In this document: piece by piece, positions 43,390 to 56,405 of the stretch
Layout: each line of letters begins with the position of its first letter
Numbering within the stretch: the first letter of the stretch is position 1
Origin: Ascidia mentula
Taxonomy: Eukaryota; Chordata; Ascidiacea; Phlebobranchia; Ascidiidae
NCBI GenBank assembly: GCA_947561715.1
Contig: OX387199.1
Location: 22,449,001 to 22,513,000, forward strand
Length of the DNA: 64,000 nt
Reading direction: 5' to 3'
The notes under the pieces: model-generated
Seen by the model: only the letters and a program-made list of their open reading frames with translations
Databases searched by the model: none
What the model was told of the DNA's origin: nothing
Made by a program: the position numbers and the translations under genes

Positions 43390-46300
43390 AATTAAAGAAG
43401 ACTGAAAGATTTTAACCTGAAACGAAAGTTTCCTAGACAGTTGTCCAGGATACCCCGGCCACAATTAGACTTTCTTCTTGGTATGGAGAGGTGGCCAACT
43501 TGCCAGCGAAAATAATCGAGCCTCTGAATAATCGACTCACATGCGACGGAATATTTAAAAGGTGGTCGAATTTTTGGTGAAGTTTCCTGTATATTTTCGC
43601 AGAACCATGTTTGCTGATTGAGTTCGAGTTGGGCAGAAAACCTATGTGGGTTTCTGCGGCGTCGCATTTAAGGTAGTTTGCGTAGTTGTGTTGGATTACC
43701 GAAGAAATAAAGTACGCATTTCACAAACAAAAGCTTTTACGTCGGTACGTGCGCCAGGTACTGAATTTATAAGAAAGTAAATCAGAATATCATTAAATAC
43801 GTGCCTGTTGTAAGTGGGTATACACTTTTCGTGCGATATAATTGTCAATTCCTTAACACAGAGTTGTAGAAGTAAATGCATTATGATTGTAACGTATTTA
43901 TACCACCTACAATATCACAAATATTTTAACTTTCGTTCTGCGCAAAAATTTTTTACTGAGGAAAATAAAATTAAAGGCACAGAATGTTGCTTCTTTGTAT
44001 TGCCGAATAATACCACATGTGTGGTAACATTGCCACATGTTACGTAACAACGTGCCAAGTGTTTGGTAACAATGCTCAATTTGAAAACAATCTTTTCAAC
44101 TGGCTTATTTCCCCCTTTTGAAATGGTGCCTTTTTTAGTCGTAGCACACCACATGTGTGTTGGGATGTCTTTGTTGGATCGAAAATGTCGCCAAGCATTT
44201 TCTTTATTATACATGCAAACACAAACCAAACAAAAACATTAGACATAACATACTTAACAGAACATGCTCATTTCAAAACATAACTTTACATGCACATCAC
44301 AAAACAATGGATTTCATGCACATTACATGACATTGCATTACATGCACACAACAAGCCTGGCCAGGAAAGACATTATATGCCTAGACGCGCGATTTATTTC
44401 TGGGTACACTATTACTTAACGGCCGCATGACCCTCCTTGAATTTTTTGTTGCCAATTATTGTCACGTATATGGAGGTCATTTTATTAATCCGCCATCCTT
44501 CAAGACTGGCGTCGCCCTGTATCATGGAAACATCCAAAGGCGCTTTATTTCTCATTAATTCATCATCTATCGGGAAATGTCAACCGAAGCATGATCTTGC
44601 CATATTTGGAATCGGACATCCATGGCGCATCACCGTATAACTGTCATCCCTACTATCGGACCATTTGCGATCTACGACGACAACGGCACAATGGAACTGT
44701 ATCTACTTGTTTCTACGTTATGTACAAATTGTTATGACACTAAGTATTTCCACAATATCACCACACCTTTCCTCAACAAATGAAACTACCACAATTCAAC
44801 ACAATTTCAACAAAATTAATCACATTCACCACAATGAAAAATCATTTCAACCATCACAGCAATCAATCTGCCACAATCATCACAAAATTCAAATGAAAAA
44901 ATTCAACAACAAAATTTTCAATACACAACAAAACATGGTGTTACTGACAAAGTTATGACAAATCTCACGCAGGTTGTTGTGAATCAATTTTAACCTCTAT
45001 TTCAAACGCAAAAGTGCTGGTTTAGACTTGCATTTATCTCATGTCAACTATCAAATAGCCAAAAAATCATACATGAGAGTGGTTAATTAGTAATCTCTTG
45101 CTTCAAATAGACATAACAACCCTAAACTAGCACGAGGGTTTCTCCTAAAAAGGGACAAAAGCAACCAAATTCGCAAACCGACGGCGACCTCGTCAGCGCC
45201 AATGAAAACAACGTGTCAGGCCCTTTTACTGACGTCATGCCTCCGTGAGGACTTCTGAGCCGACAAAGCTATGACCAATTTCCACAATCAACCCTAAATT
45301 GCCATCAGTCACATCCGTTTAAGAAATTAACTAACGTTTCGTACATGATTTAATTAAATCTAAACAACACTTTTCACCTGTCACCTTTTTTTGTGCAGAC
45401 GGTATTCTAAACATTATAAACTCAATAAAAATAATATCGACATGGCCACTACAGTCAGGCGTATGCTTATTAACAATAAACGTTTCACATGTCACAAAAC
45501 ATGCTAAGAGCAGTTTGGCATTTATCTTAAATAAGTCGACACATTAAATCAAAAGAAAAACAAACTGTCCAAACCTGATTTTGACCAAACCTTAAACTCT
45601 GACTGACAAAAAAACAACAAAACTTCTGCAAAAACGCAAAAGATCGCTCGTGGGCACCAAAAGAGAATTTGATGCCTTGAAGCTCCTCACTCGGGACGCC
45701 AAAAAGAGAAAGTTGCGACCTATATGCCAAATGTATAAGCCTCGAGTTGGGTCCTACAATATTATTTATGATCGATGGGGAATCCTATTCGATTAATGCA
45801 TTTGACATAAGATCGCACGTGAGTTCTAATTGTTGTGTTTTCCTAACCTGACTCAATTAACTCTCGATGCAAACTCCACACCAATATTTATTTACCATGA
45901 ACAATTTTGGATACGAAACCAACAAACGCAATTATACCAACGCCAAACTAAGTTAATTCATGAACTGAGGAGAGCACAGTAGGCCCTGCCTTGGCTTCTG
46001 CTAAAGCTAAACGCACACGGAAAGTCACATTATTTTAAACCGGAGAGAAACAAAGCGAACGAATTGTTGTGAAAAGAAGGACTAACGGTCAGCGAACAGT
46101 TAACAAAAGACGCACTCTTACACAAAAGAATGAAGGACTTCTCTAAGGCGACACATTTAAAGCTGACCAATAAAATCACATGAAAACACTGCTAATGCGT
46201 AGAAACTAGTAACGAGATCAAATCACGTGAGAAAGCAACCGTTGCTATACATTTTGAAATGAGATGCTGGACAAGACGCTACCTATAGAATGCCTTTATA

Positions 46301-46410
46301 CAAAAAAACCATGGAAAAAGATTCCGGACGTTGATGACGATTACGTTTATTTAAAATTTTGTAAAGTCAACGCAAACTGTGATGCGATCGACGTGTTGGC
46401 CACCACTGAT
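43390..46410. other. Unassigned stretch in R2 intron 3
   Basis: No recognisable protein. One patch at 44,440-44,760 has several overlapping open frames (for example a plus-strand reading with YNCHPYYRTICDL and CFYVMYKLL), but nothing I can name. It is followed by a CA/AT-rich low-complexity tract (44,770-44,950) of ACAAC/CACAAT words. The host alignment with R1 resumes near 46,410. Confidence 0.4.
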
Positions 46411-46696
46411 ATAAACCTTTGCTAATCTTAGATTCACTCTTTGCGCCACCCACTGGCCACTTCTTACCTCAACAACAATATTGTTGCGTGTGAGTGTTTC
46501 GCAATCAATAATTCCCTTGAAATATTAAAAACACTTCTGAACGCATGGGGTTTTGAAACTGTCTTATTTGACCCGACTTTAATATAAACTGTTCAAAATT
46601 GGTTATTTCAAGTAAAGTGAAACCCCTGATAACATCGTCTATTGGTTGGTCAACACTAATACAACGAATGTAGGGAACATATTTAAGTGCTTTCAC

Positions 46697-47838
46697 CTCA
46701 TGTAAGGACTGGTGAGGTTTTCAGGATAAGTGGAAAAGTTGGCCGGTTTCTCATCACTTCCGTCCCTGCAATCGGTGTAAATACCATCACAAAACCACTC
46801 AGCCAACACCTCCCACCCATCATCGCAAGTGAACGCTGCACAAAACACATGAACGTAAATCGATTTGAAATCCATCAAAATCCGCAAAACTAACCAATAT
46901 ATTAAATTAATTGAGAGTTTATGATTTGTAACAAAATACTTACGATCGCTACGTTTATACTTTGCTGAAGCAATTGTGATGAAAGAGAGCAGGATTCCAA
47001 CCACCTTCAACCAATACCTGATAAAAACACAAAGAGTTTATATCTTGTAATGATATATTTCTCTAATTCAGGGAAATGACGCCATCATGGATTTTAGTGG
47101 AGTTATACAAACTTTATGTCCAAGGAACACTGCAAGGTTATTTAAGTTAACTGGTAACCTCCAAAATGGCTTTTATGTAAACTGTCGTCACTTTTTCGTT
47201 TTTCTTTCTATTCTCATCCGCTTGTTGCTCAAACGCTTAGAATAAATATTCAGTAGTTTTCGCCAAATCTCGACAGCTCATGGAACCATTCATATTTTTT
47301 GATGAAACTTACATTGAATGGTTTTTTTGTTATTTTTGGCAAAACAAAAGTTTTAATCACAACACTGGTTCAACCATATGTCTGATACAAATACTTTAAA
47401 CCACGCTTAGCTTACTCCAGCCAATCTGTCGGGTTTCCAGGGCTTTAGAGGCCCGGAAAATATTGTAAGCGACCGTAGTATTCTAAAATAATTTTTGCGC
47501 GATATTGACGGACTAAAATTTCGTGTCGCGCTCACAATGCGACTGGCGAAGCGTGAGAAAAGTCTCATTAAACATTTACTTTGATTCAAAGGTTGTACGC
47601 GTTTAACTTAGCTCCAGTCTAGACGAAACCCTAATCAAAATGCTTGTCCCAACCATGATGCGACTCTGTACAGAAGTAACGGCAAAATATGTTTGCGCTA
47701 AGTTAGACGCGAGAAGATATTTTTGTTCATTATTATCTCGCGTAAAAATTATGCATATTTATTGTTTTTTTTTCGACAAAAATGTTGCAGTTTTTTAACA
47801 TGAAGAGAATTTAAATAGCTCACAAACCTTGCTCCCAT
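46697..47838 (-). CDS. R2 start exon, signal-peptide exon and first LDLa exon
   Basis: Exon 1 is 47,838-47,828 (ATGGGAGCAAG before a GTTTGTGAG donor). Exon 2 (47,017-46,944) encodes YWLKVVGILLSFITIASA, a signal peptide, then KYKRSD. Exon 3 (46,835-46,697) encodes FTCDDG, WFCDG and CRDGSDE, one complete LDLa. R1 has the same three exons with identical phases. The upstream hydrophobic leader explains secretion of the ectodomain. Confidence 0.75.
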
Positions 47839-50281
47839 TTTAAGTCTGTCGGACCCTGCCCTGATCCGTCTTAAATCCACTCTCTCTCAGATCAACCAAA
47901 GACTTTCACAACATAAAATATTTTGAGTTATGTAAGTGATTCAAGAAATACTCTTCAAATTCTAAACATCAAATGCCTGCAAAAGTGGAAAGGGCCAAGA
48001 AATCATAGTAATAAATTAAATATTGTAATTTTGCAAATATTTGTTGATTCCCTATGGAAGCATCAATATATCACCGTACGCTGGTGAAGTACAATGCACT
48101 GGTTTAAGCAACCTTTCTACTATCTTTGCGTTTTCTGATGATTTTCACCCACAGTTTATCAACTCCAAGACTTCCCACATAGCAGAATTACCTTTGGGTT
48201 GTCTTGGCCTGTCGGTAGCCAAAATCTCTGACGTCTGCATTGTGTAGGTTTATTATCATACCGATCTTAACTCTTACATAATTAGTGGAAGTTCCTTTGT
48301 TTAATGGATAACTTCCTGTACCCACGTAAGTTCGTTAAATCCAGGTAAGGTAAACGTCATCCTAATGCCTTGTCATCTCATCTGCTGTATGTAGTTGTAC
48401 CTTTTCGGAAAACGCTTAATTAAATTAACCTTGCCGGGTCCAAATTTAAATTTAACCTAGCCGGAGTCTCAGCTCTGTTTTCCCGCAGATTTTTATTCCA
48501 ACACTCGGTCTCCCTCTTCAACAACAACTGAATTCCTGCTCGACATTCAAATATTTCCGTCATCACGAGGTTGGTCGCGTGAAAGCGACATATTTCTGTA
48601 CTAATGTTGTTCTTCGCGTGTTAAATTTCTCAGTGTTTGTTTCGTACAATCCCATTACCGAGCATAAATCCCAACGACAATACGCGATCTCAAGCAACGT
48701 TGTCTGGCATATTTAATGTTGGATTCCTGACTCGTTGACCCTTATATTTTTATCAGTGCCCAATCGCACTTTCGGGTATGGCAAACAATTTATTGGTTAT
48801 TTGGTCTCCACTGCAATCGCAACTAGTAATGTCCAGCATGACAATATCTTCATTCATCTGTTTTAATGTGTGACAACCATAAAAACGGACCCACAAGCGA
48901 CCAAACGAGCATAGAACGCACGACACGCGACTTCCGTCTTCCTCTTACTTCCTATTATCATTAATCAACAACATTGGTTCCATTCACTGCATGACTTCCA
49001 CGAAATACGTAATTTCACATCACGCAAATGAAGCCGCTGCCAAAGCAAACCTGTTGGCGACCCTCTGCTTGCAGTAACTTGGAAACTGCTTTCGTCAATG
49101 TGTCGTGCAATTGTAGACAATTTATAACCCTCAGTGAACAAACAACTTTACGGCAGTCAAACCCTCCCTCTTCTGCGGTCTATAACAGACCTTGGTGAGC
49201 TGCATTAACACGTTACCATCGCATAAATAGAGATAGCAATGCAGCTCAATGTTGGTATACGAAGAGTCGAACAGCGAGTTGAAACGTGGCCTGCGTCATG
49301 TTGTTGAGTGGGAGGTAAATAAAATATTCAGGGACAGATATGGTTTGAAAGTAAATAAAGATATTTGACTTTCGGGAAATTCACGAGCTTGGCTTCTCTT
49401 CTGCAAACATTCAACAAAACGATTTAATTTTGGTGAAAGTTTGAATTAGCCGCGAACGAACAAGTTGAAAAAAAACTTTGATGCAATTTTAACGATAGTA
49501 TGTGAATTATGATGCGATTTACACAGAGAGTTTGTCCTGCCAAGAATTTTACGACATATTGTTTGCAGGAAAATGTAATTATCTATGATACACAAAATAC
49601 AAAGGGCGAGGTTTATGTACAAGGCGTGTGAGAGGGGGTTTTGAGGGGAGTGTTTTAAACTTTTTTTGGTGATATTTGAAGGAAGAAGATTATATTTTCA
49701 TTTGTCGATAGTTTGTATTCCATGAGTTGATTACATGGAATGTTTCCAACATCATAACATCATATTTACAAACAAACGTTGATCCAGACACAAATGTAGT
49801 AAGGAAGTCACTGGAAGCAAGGGGAATCACCGCATCATTGTAATGTCCAAAGTGATTCTACCCAAGTTGATGCCAAGCTTTCCAACACTCACACATGATA
49901 AGAGTGTCCATGTGTTGGATGACGTGTGACGTCCGATCAACCCATCACGTGGCCTCATACTTTGGTACATGAAATAAAGACCCACAAAATACAACCAATA
50001 AGCAAAACTAAGCAAACGGAGTGCGTACACCAACCAAAATCCACGTATTTTTGTTCTTTTGTTTGGGTCTGACGTCAAAGATGTTACTTTGTCCTTCTTG
50101 TGAGATTTTTAAATCAAACGTTGTAACTTGATATATCAATTTTATGTTGTAATTATATTGCCATCACAAACTAAATAGTATTCCACACATGGAAGGTACG
50201 CGTGACGTCAAAAAAATATTCGGTTCTATCCATTTTATGCCAGGAAAAAACACATTTTCACAAATTGAATGAAAGGTTTAT
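47839..50281. other. R2 upstream flank / R3 downstream flank
   Basis: No gene. The part from about 48.6 to 49.4 kb is a diverged duplicate of about 54.6-55.97 kb (shared for example CGCACGACACGCGACTTCCGT and CGAAGAGTCGAACAGC). The last 0.8 kb aligns with the 3' flanks of R2 and R4. This shows the duplication unit included intergenic DNA. Confidence 0.6.
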
Positions 50282-52616
50282 TTACAGAGCGGTTTCTGCT
50301 TCAATCACATGTAAGTTTTCTCGGTTAGCAACCACAACCACATCCTCCTGTTGCTCTTCCTGTGGTTGACGTCTGAAAACGGCACGTAGGTCATCCCGGA
50401 CTCTATCATAAAGCAGTTTCGGTGCGTTGGAGTGGATGAGGGGATTTAGATAGCTGTTGATGGGGAGCAGGATAATTGCTGACACAGCGTACATCACTGG
50501 AGGCATAGGGACTCCACTGAAGTTTACAAATGCCATGATGGAAATTGGAACCCAGCAGAGAAAATCGGTAATTATCAGTCGGAGGATTTTCTTTTGCATT
50601 TCTGCAGAAACAAACAGCATTAATGGAATAATATGTCTGCAAATAGGAATGTGCTTACCTTTGTTTTGTTTTGCAGCCCTTCCATCCCTTGGTCTCTCGT
50701 TCACTTTCCTGGCACTGGCAGTTGTCATCTTGTAAATCCAAATATACGTAATTGACACGAACATGAAGGCCAGGAAGTTAGGAGTAATAATAGCGATTGA
50801 ATATCCCCATGCCTTGTTGTTGGTTGTTACATATAGTTTGCTGATGCAAACACTGCTGCTGCTGTAATATCTACACACAAACAATTTTGTGGCGATAAAA
50901 TTTCGCTAGAAAAAAAAATTTGCGCGAATAAAAACGAACCCCAAATGTCCAGAAATATCAAATAGCCCTGCGTAATTGTAATCCTCAAGAACATCCATAA
51001 AAATCATCCAGGAATTAGCATCATTCACTCGCATGAGGGCAGTGTTAAGTTCTTGGGAATCGTTGCTTGTGAAGTTGTGTTGGAAAGTTACAAATCGATC
51101 CATGAAGTTATTCATGCCTGTATACACCAACATCAACGACAATATCTTACTAGAAAAGTCGACTGCAACATTGTCAAAAAATGGATTCTCATTCATCCAA
51201 GCTTTGGTTTCAAACAAATGTTGAAGTTGAGTTGTGAGTGGAACAAAAGCAATTGCAAGCGAGAATGCCCAGGAGAGGATAATGGTAAGGATGACAGTTT
51301 TCAATTCCGGTTTCAAGGATGCATCGAATGGCTGAAACACAAGAGAAACACATGTTTTCATTTAAATGAATAAGTTAGAAAGCTTAGTGATCCTTCCAAA
51401 TAGAGGGACGGGGAATGTAGTTTGAATCCCGTCGGACTGGCAATTGTTCCCTCTTTTTCTACCCTGCAGTTCCCAAATTGAAAAACTGCGAAGTTGGCAA
51501 TAGCTGACTTAACCAAATACAATTGTTTCACTTACGTTTTTCACAGCATACTGTGTAAACACCGATGTTTCGCTTGAAAGCAAAACCAATACCCCCATTG
51601 CGGTGCAACTTCCGCTTGATCTCCAAATAAGGTCATTGGCACCATAACTTCCGGAGTATCTGACACCAGCGGCACCCAGCATGATCAGATAAACTCCCAT
51701 GAGTAGATCGGAAACGGATAGATTCAAAACGAGCAGATGGTTTGTGCGAAATGCAGCAGATTGTGATTCTGTCGTCGCCAACGTTTTGCCTTCCATCACC
51801 ATGACAACCTCAAAACAAATTAAAGGAACATAACACGTGTTCTTATTGTGCAAACAAGACAAAACCAACTTAGTTTAATTTACCAAATTTCCGGCAATGG
51901 CGAGCATCCCCATTATCCACATAACTTGGAGTCTGTAAACAGCATAATGCTAAATTACTCTTTTGTATGTAATTGGTGAACAACGGAACTATGGAAATTG
52001 GACAAAAAATGTGTACTGCAATATACATGTGTAGTTTTGTGTACGTTGAAGGCGTGTGACGCGCTAATTAGCCAGAAATCTGGCGACAAAAATAAGAATT
52101 AATTCGTACACTGGCTGTTCTGGTGACAAATGTTGAGGTGTGCTTGTGTGGTTAGGTGTAAAGAACATGATTTGTGCAGTGGTTCGCACTTTATTCTTTG
52201 GTATTCGTCCTTTTAACATTGGGCGCTTCCAAAGTTTCTATTACATTGACTTCATTTTATTTAATTATGAAAGTATCCGCCGCTGTAGTTTGGCTCCCAA
52301 CTTTTGTTTTAACGGTGAGCCGTTAGTGCAGGGTGAACTGAGCGTTTACCATAGTTGAGGTTGGGAAGTTAAGCGCTAAAAAACGGAGAAAAGGTCTTTC
52401 TAAATCGGTCCCCCAATAACTTGAGACCAAATTCGGGATCGATGAACTAATTTCGGTCACAATAGTAACATGCACGGAGTCAAAACATCTTTGCTACTGG
52501 ACACAAAACTTTAAATATTTTTAACATGTGTTTATCTTCTCCTTCTTAACGAACAATGTATCTTTGTTTTCGCAATAAAACCTTCCGTCCTTTGTGCAGT
52601 TTAATTCGTCACTTTG
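50282..52616 (-). pseudogene. R3: truncated receptor copy (TM2-TM7 and fragments)
   Basis: Exon 14 is at 50,870-50,282, exon 13 at 51,331-50,940 (33 bp shorter, in frame, lacking KPVSNDTSAA), and exon 12 at 51,808-51,536 (lacks the nine residues after SVFT up to YAVKN, removing the TM3 end and its Arg). In exon 12 YCAND is YGAND. Exon 11 is reduced to its last about 36 bp (about 51,890-51,925), so TM1 is gone. Exon 10 remains only at its 3' end (to 52,616) and its donor GTAAAC has become ATAAAC. Exons 1-9 are absent. The remaining 7TM frame is open, so decay is driven by deletion rather than nonsense. Confidence 0.85.
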
Positions 52617-52702
52617 GACACAGTAGGATAGTTATCACCAATTATACTGTGTCCATTATCACTAACTATACTGTGTCCATTATCACTAACTATACTGTGT
52701 CC
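52616..52702. repeat. 24-bp tandem repeat with inverted ends, cutting R3 exon 10
   Basis: GGACACAGTA at 52,616 is the inverse of TACTGTGTCC, which occurs at 52,645, 52,669 and 52,693 with exact 24-bp spacing. It starts precisely where homology of R3 exon 10 ends. It may be a tiny terminal-inverted-repeat element or its expanded end. Confidence 0.7.
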
Positions 52703-55700
52703 AATTTCAACAACCGATGCTTCTGGTTCTGAAAGCACATCAAATCCGCGGCACCATTTATGGATTATATTATCGTGTACGCTTTTAGTTTTGACCTACA
52801 TTTGCAGAGATTTCCCTATGTCTTGTGTCGCATACAAGAAACGGGATTAACGCTTAAACTATCTAAATGCGCTTTGTTATCAATCCAAGTTGACTTCCTT
52901 TGACATATCATATCGAAAGACGGCGTCAGTTGTGACCAAAACAAAATAAAGACCTGTCTGAATGGTCACAGCCACGAACAGTGAAAGACGTGTGTCAATT
53001 TCTAGGCTTGACGTCATATTACCGCAAAATATATACAGAATTATGCTTCCCCTCTTCACCGACTTACGGAAAAGTAAAGCAATTTCGTGTGAAATAAATT
53101 TCAAAGAGAGTTTGACTTCGGGGCACTTTTTGCAACACCCAGATCCCACACGGTGGTTTGTTGTCGATACAGAAGCGTTGGATTCATTTTGTCACAGAAC
53201 GTGAAAGGTAAGTAGAGCGCCATTGAGTATGGGAGTATGTCCCAAAGCCGTGCCAAAAGAAACCATTTCACGACACGAAAGAGTTCCTTGCTGTGATATC
53301 TGCGACCAAACTGCAGTCTTCTAGGTAGGAAGTTTTTGCTGGAAACAGATTATTATTCTCTTCGTTGGTTACGGCAGTCGAAAGAACTTCATGGACAATG
53401 TGCACGTCGGCCCACGGTCGAACCAAGCTGAACAAATAGTTCAGTTTGATTCTGACAAGAGAACTATTTGTTCAGTTTGGTTCTGACAAGAGAACTATTT
53501 GTTCAGTTTGGTTCTGACAAGAGAACTATTTGTTCAGTTTGGTTCTGACAAGAGAACTATTTGTTCAGTTTGGTTCTGACAAGAGAACTATTTGTTCAGT
53601 TTGGTTCTGACAAGAGAACTATTTGCACTAGATCTGTTGCGCGACGTTTACAACTTTCGTTCAACTGTTTAACTCAACCCTGTATGACGACTTTGTCAGT
53701 CCGCGGTTGGTTATTTTACAGCTGCAACGTAGCCTACAAAAGCATGGATGGCACCTCGTATCATTAGGGAACCGCTAAGGCTATAACACAACCCCGGTTT
53801 AGTACCTTACACTCTCAAGAAATGAAATTGATATTTTTCTCACACAGTTTGAGAACTTGCTTTCTTCACACTTCAACCCTGTACATGTCATATGCATTTT
53901 TGGGTTAAACTTCCCCAATAAGCAGGAATTCCAAACTATTCTTGCTTCAAAGATTTGTCAAATTTATTGCGTGTTACATTCCTGAGTTGAAAAACATCGC
54001 CCTCTATAAAAGCCCAATTCCAAAGCTAAAATATTTTGTCATAATACTGTAGCATCATCCAAGGGAAATCATATTCTTTTGCAGTCATTAATATTTTAAG
54101 TTTTAGAGTGTTGTTTTGCTTGAAACTTATTGCATTGTTTTATGTTCCTGTTTTCTGTAGTCTTGTTAGTGCATTTTGCAGCCCTAAGCTTTCATGAAAA
54201 AATATATTCTGCATTCACAGCAAAACGGTGCCATGATTAAATCTTATCATGGTCATAGATTGGGACCATGATGGCAACTTTGCTGATAACTGTACCTGGC
54301 CAAAACTGGGGTAGTTAGGTCATGGTATATTGCGATTAATCTGTGTATGTAGCCTAGGTGTCTGCAGGCCTTTCGTGACTGGGTACAGTGCGCCAGGGGC
54401 CTGCGTGTCCGGAACATCTGCCTCTCTTGGCTGGCGTTTGACCTGAATCACCTTGGCTATTATCCTCACTTTCAGATGATGTTGAACCTGAGACTTTTGT
54501 TGGCGCAAGGAATACTTTTTCCATTCTATAGTACATTGATCTGAATGTATATCTTTGCGCGGCCAAGGCTTGTGATCGCTACGTGATGACGATTTCAGGC
54601 TATATACATATACGCTTGGAGAGGAAAGAGGTAAACTATAGAGTTTGGCGCATTTAATGTCGGATTCTTGACTGCATAACCCTTATGGTTTTTATCGGTG
54701 TCCATTTTAACTTTCGTATATTTACTGTTCATGCGTTCAACTAAGCACAGAAATAATGGCGGTTAGTCAGGTATTTGATTATGATGTCACAGTGAATTAT
54801 GATGACATAGAGCAGCGATCCGCAGACTTCTTTTAAATACGTCACCCTAAAATTTTCGTGTCTATTTGTGAATCAAACCGCCAAACAAACAACGTTCCTT
54901 AGCAGCATGTCAAACCAACGTCTTCTTTCGGATTTCAAACAAACGTCCAAACTGAATTTTTTTGCTAATTTCAGCAATTTTTTGAAAACAAAATCTCAGC
55001 ACATAGATACGAGGTTGCGCTAAATATATAAATACCAGCATATGGTAGTCATCAGGTTCACGCGACAAATCGTCGTCAGGCAACAAAATCAAGGCAACTT
55101 TCTCCTTTCCTGGTTTCTGTCGGTGTGTTACCGGATGATGCAACACCTTTTCGCCGCACTTAAAACTTCAGTCTTCACGTCAGTAATCAACTGTTGTTAG
55201 CACTTTCCAATCATTTTTAAATCACAAACTATTCATTGGTTAGAAGCACTTGGTCTCCACAATAATCGCAGTTGATAATGTTCATTATGACTATTTCTCC
55301 TGGGTGTTATAATGTGGGTCCGTCTCATTTTGACAGTTTCGTTACAAATAACAACGCATCAGGGCCAAAGTGGTTTCCCCGTATGCACTTTATTTGTTGG
55401 TGAAACATTTCGTCCTGCGATAAATTTCGCACACAGACTTGTGAATCTCCTGAACCATGATCATAAAACGGGCCCACAAGCGACCAACCAAGCATAGAAC
55501 GCACGACACGCGACTTCCGTGTTATCGTTAATCAATAACATTGGTTCCATTCACTGCATGACTTCCACGAAATACGTAATTTCACATCACGCAAATGAAG
55601 CCAGTGCACTGCCAAAGCAAACCTGTTGGCGACCTCTGCTTGCATTAACTTGGAAACTGCTTTCGTCAATTTGTCGTGCAATTGTAGACAATTTATAACC

Positions 55701-55974
55701 CTCAGTGAACAAACAACTTGACGACAGTTAAACCCTCCTCTTCTGCGGTCTATCACAGTCCTTGGTCAGCTGCATATTAAACGTTACGATCGCCTTAGAT
55801 GAAGCTAGCAACGGAGCTCAATGTTGGAATACGAAGAGTCGAACAGCAAGTTGAAACGGGGTCTGCGCCATGTTGTTGAGTGGAAAGTAAATAAAATAGT
55901 CAGGGACAGATATGGTTTAAAAGTAAATAAAGGTATGTGACTTTCGGGAAATTCACGAGCTTGGTGTCCCTTTC
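52703..55974. other. Spacer between R3 remnant and PLE3 fragment
   Basis: No gene recognised. It contains a 31-bp minisatellite (listed separately). From about 54.6 kb rightward it duplicates the flank at 48.6-49.4 kb. Confidence 0.5.
53434..53626 (+). repeat. 31-bp minisatellite, six units
   Basis: TTCTGACAAGAGAACTATTT begins at 53,450, 53,481, 53,512, 53,543, 53,574 and 53,605, exactly 31 bp apart and nearly identical. The open frame through it is a by-product. Spacers are not unique, so it is not a CRISPR array. Confidence 0.9.
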
Positions 55975-56405
55975 AAGCTCGTTTACAGACAATCTTGCTG
56001 AACGTGACCAAGTTTTGGGCACCCGTGGTGAGGAAGGACGAATAAAACAGTCAAAAAGTTTTGCTGCGCAGATAAAAGAGCTGTGTGTGCAAGAAAAGGT
56101 AATGGTTTCGTTCGATGTGTTTTCCTGTTCATCAAAGTACTGGCGATGTTGGCCTCGAACGTAGCAGCAGAAAGATTACGAAACGAGTTAACATTGGAAC
56201 AATGTTGCTCGTTGCTGTCACACATTGTAGATGTCTTCGTTTGGTCCTGGATGCCACCTACCTTTGTTTCAGAGGTAATCCTTACAAAAGGATATTTGTT
56301 ACAGCCAATTCGTCTCCATTTTACGTTGTGGTTGCGAACTTTACAACGGAGTCGGTTGAACACCGGACGACAATTCAAACACGAACCAACTCAAACAGGT
56401 GAGGA
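55975..56405 (+). pseudogene. PLE3: fragment of Penelope-like reverse transcriptase
   Basis: Across three frames it reads KSFAAQIKELCVQEKVMVSF then DV (the MVSFDVVSLF motif), LDATYLCFRGNPYKRIF (the CLxxTYFxFxGxxYxQ motif), and SPFYVVVANFTTESVEHRT (the GSPxSxxxANLxMExxE motif). These are consecutive RT blocks. It is absent from the matching place at 49.4 kb, so it inserted into only one flank copy or was lost from the other. Confidence 0.75.

Larger units (their letters stand above)
28231..47838 (-). pseudogene. R2: LDLa-repeat G-protein-coupled receptor, complete exon set with one frameshift
   Basis: Fourteen predicted exons in coding order: 47,838-47,828; 47,017-46,944; 46,835-46,697; 35,810-35,469; 35,189-35,016; 34,949-34,574; 34,496-34,326; 33,690-33,618; 31,643-31,356; 31,191-31,060; 30,377-30,213; 29,960-29,664; 29,291-28,867; 28,807-28,231. 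They give a signal peptide, a series of LDLa modules, then seven membrane segments of the LGR/relaxin-receptor type. All junction phases agree. Exon 6 has five Gs at 34,820-34,824 where R1 and R4 have four, shifting the frame after GNSP. Skipping exon 6 would restore the frame. Intron 3 is swollen to about 10.9 kb by retroelements. The ligand is unknown. Confidence 0.8.

Noticed and set aside
53434..53626. Regularly spaced repeats considered as a CRISPR array
   Set aside because: There are no unique spacers and the genome is eukaryotic; it is a plain tandem repeat.
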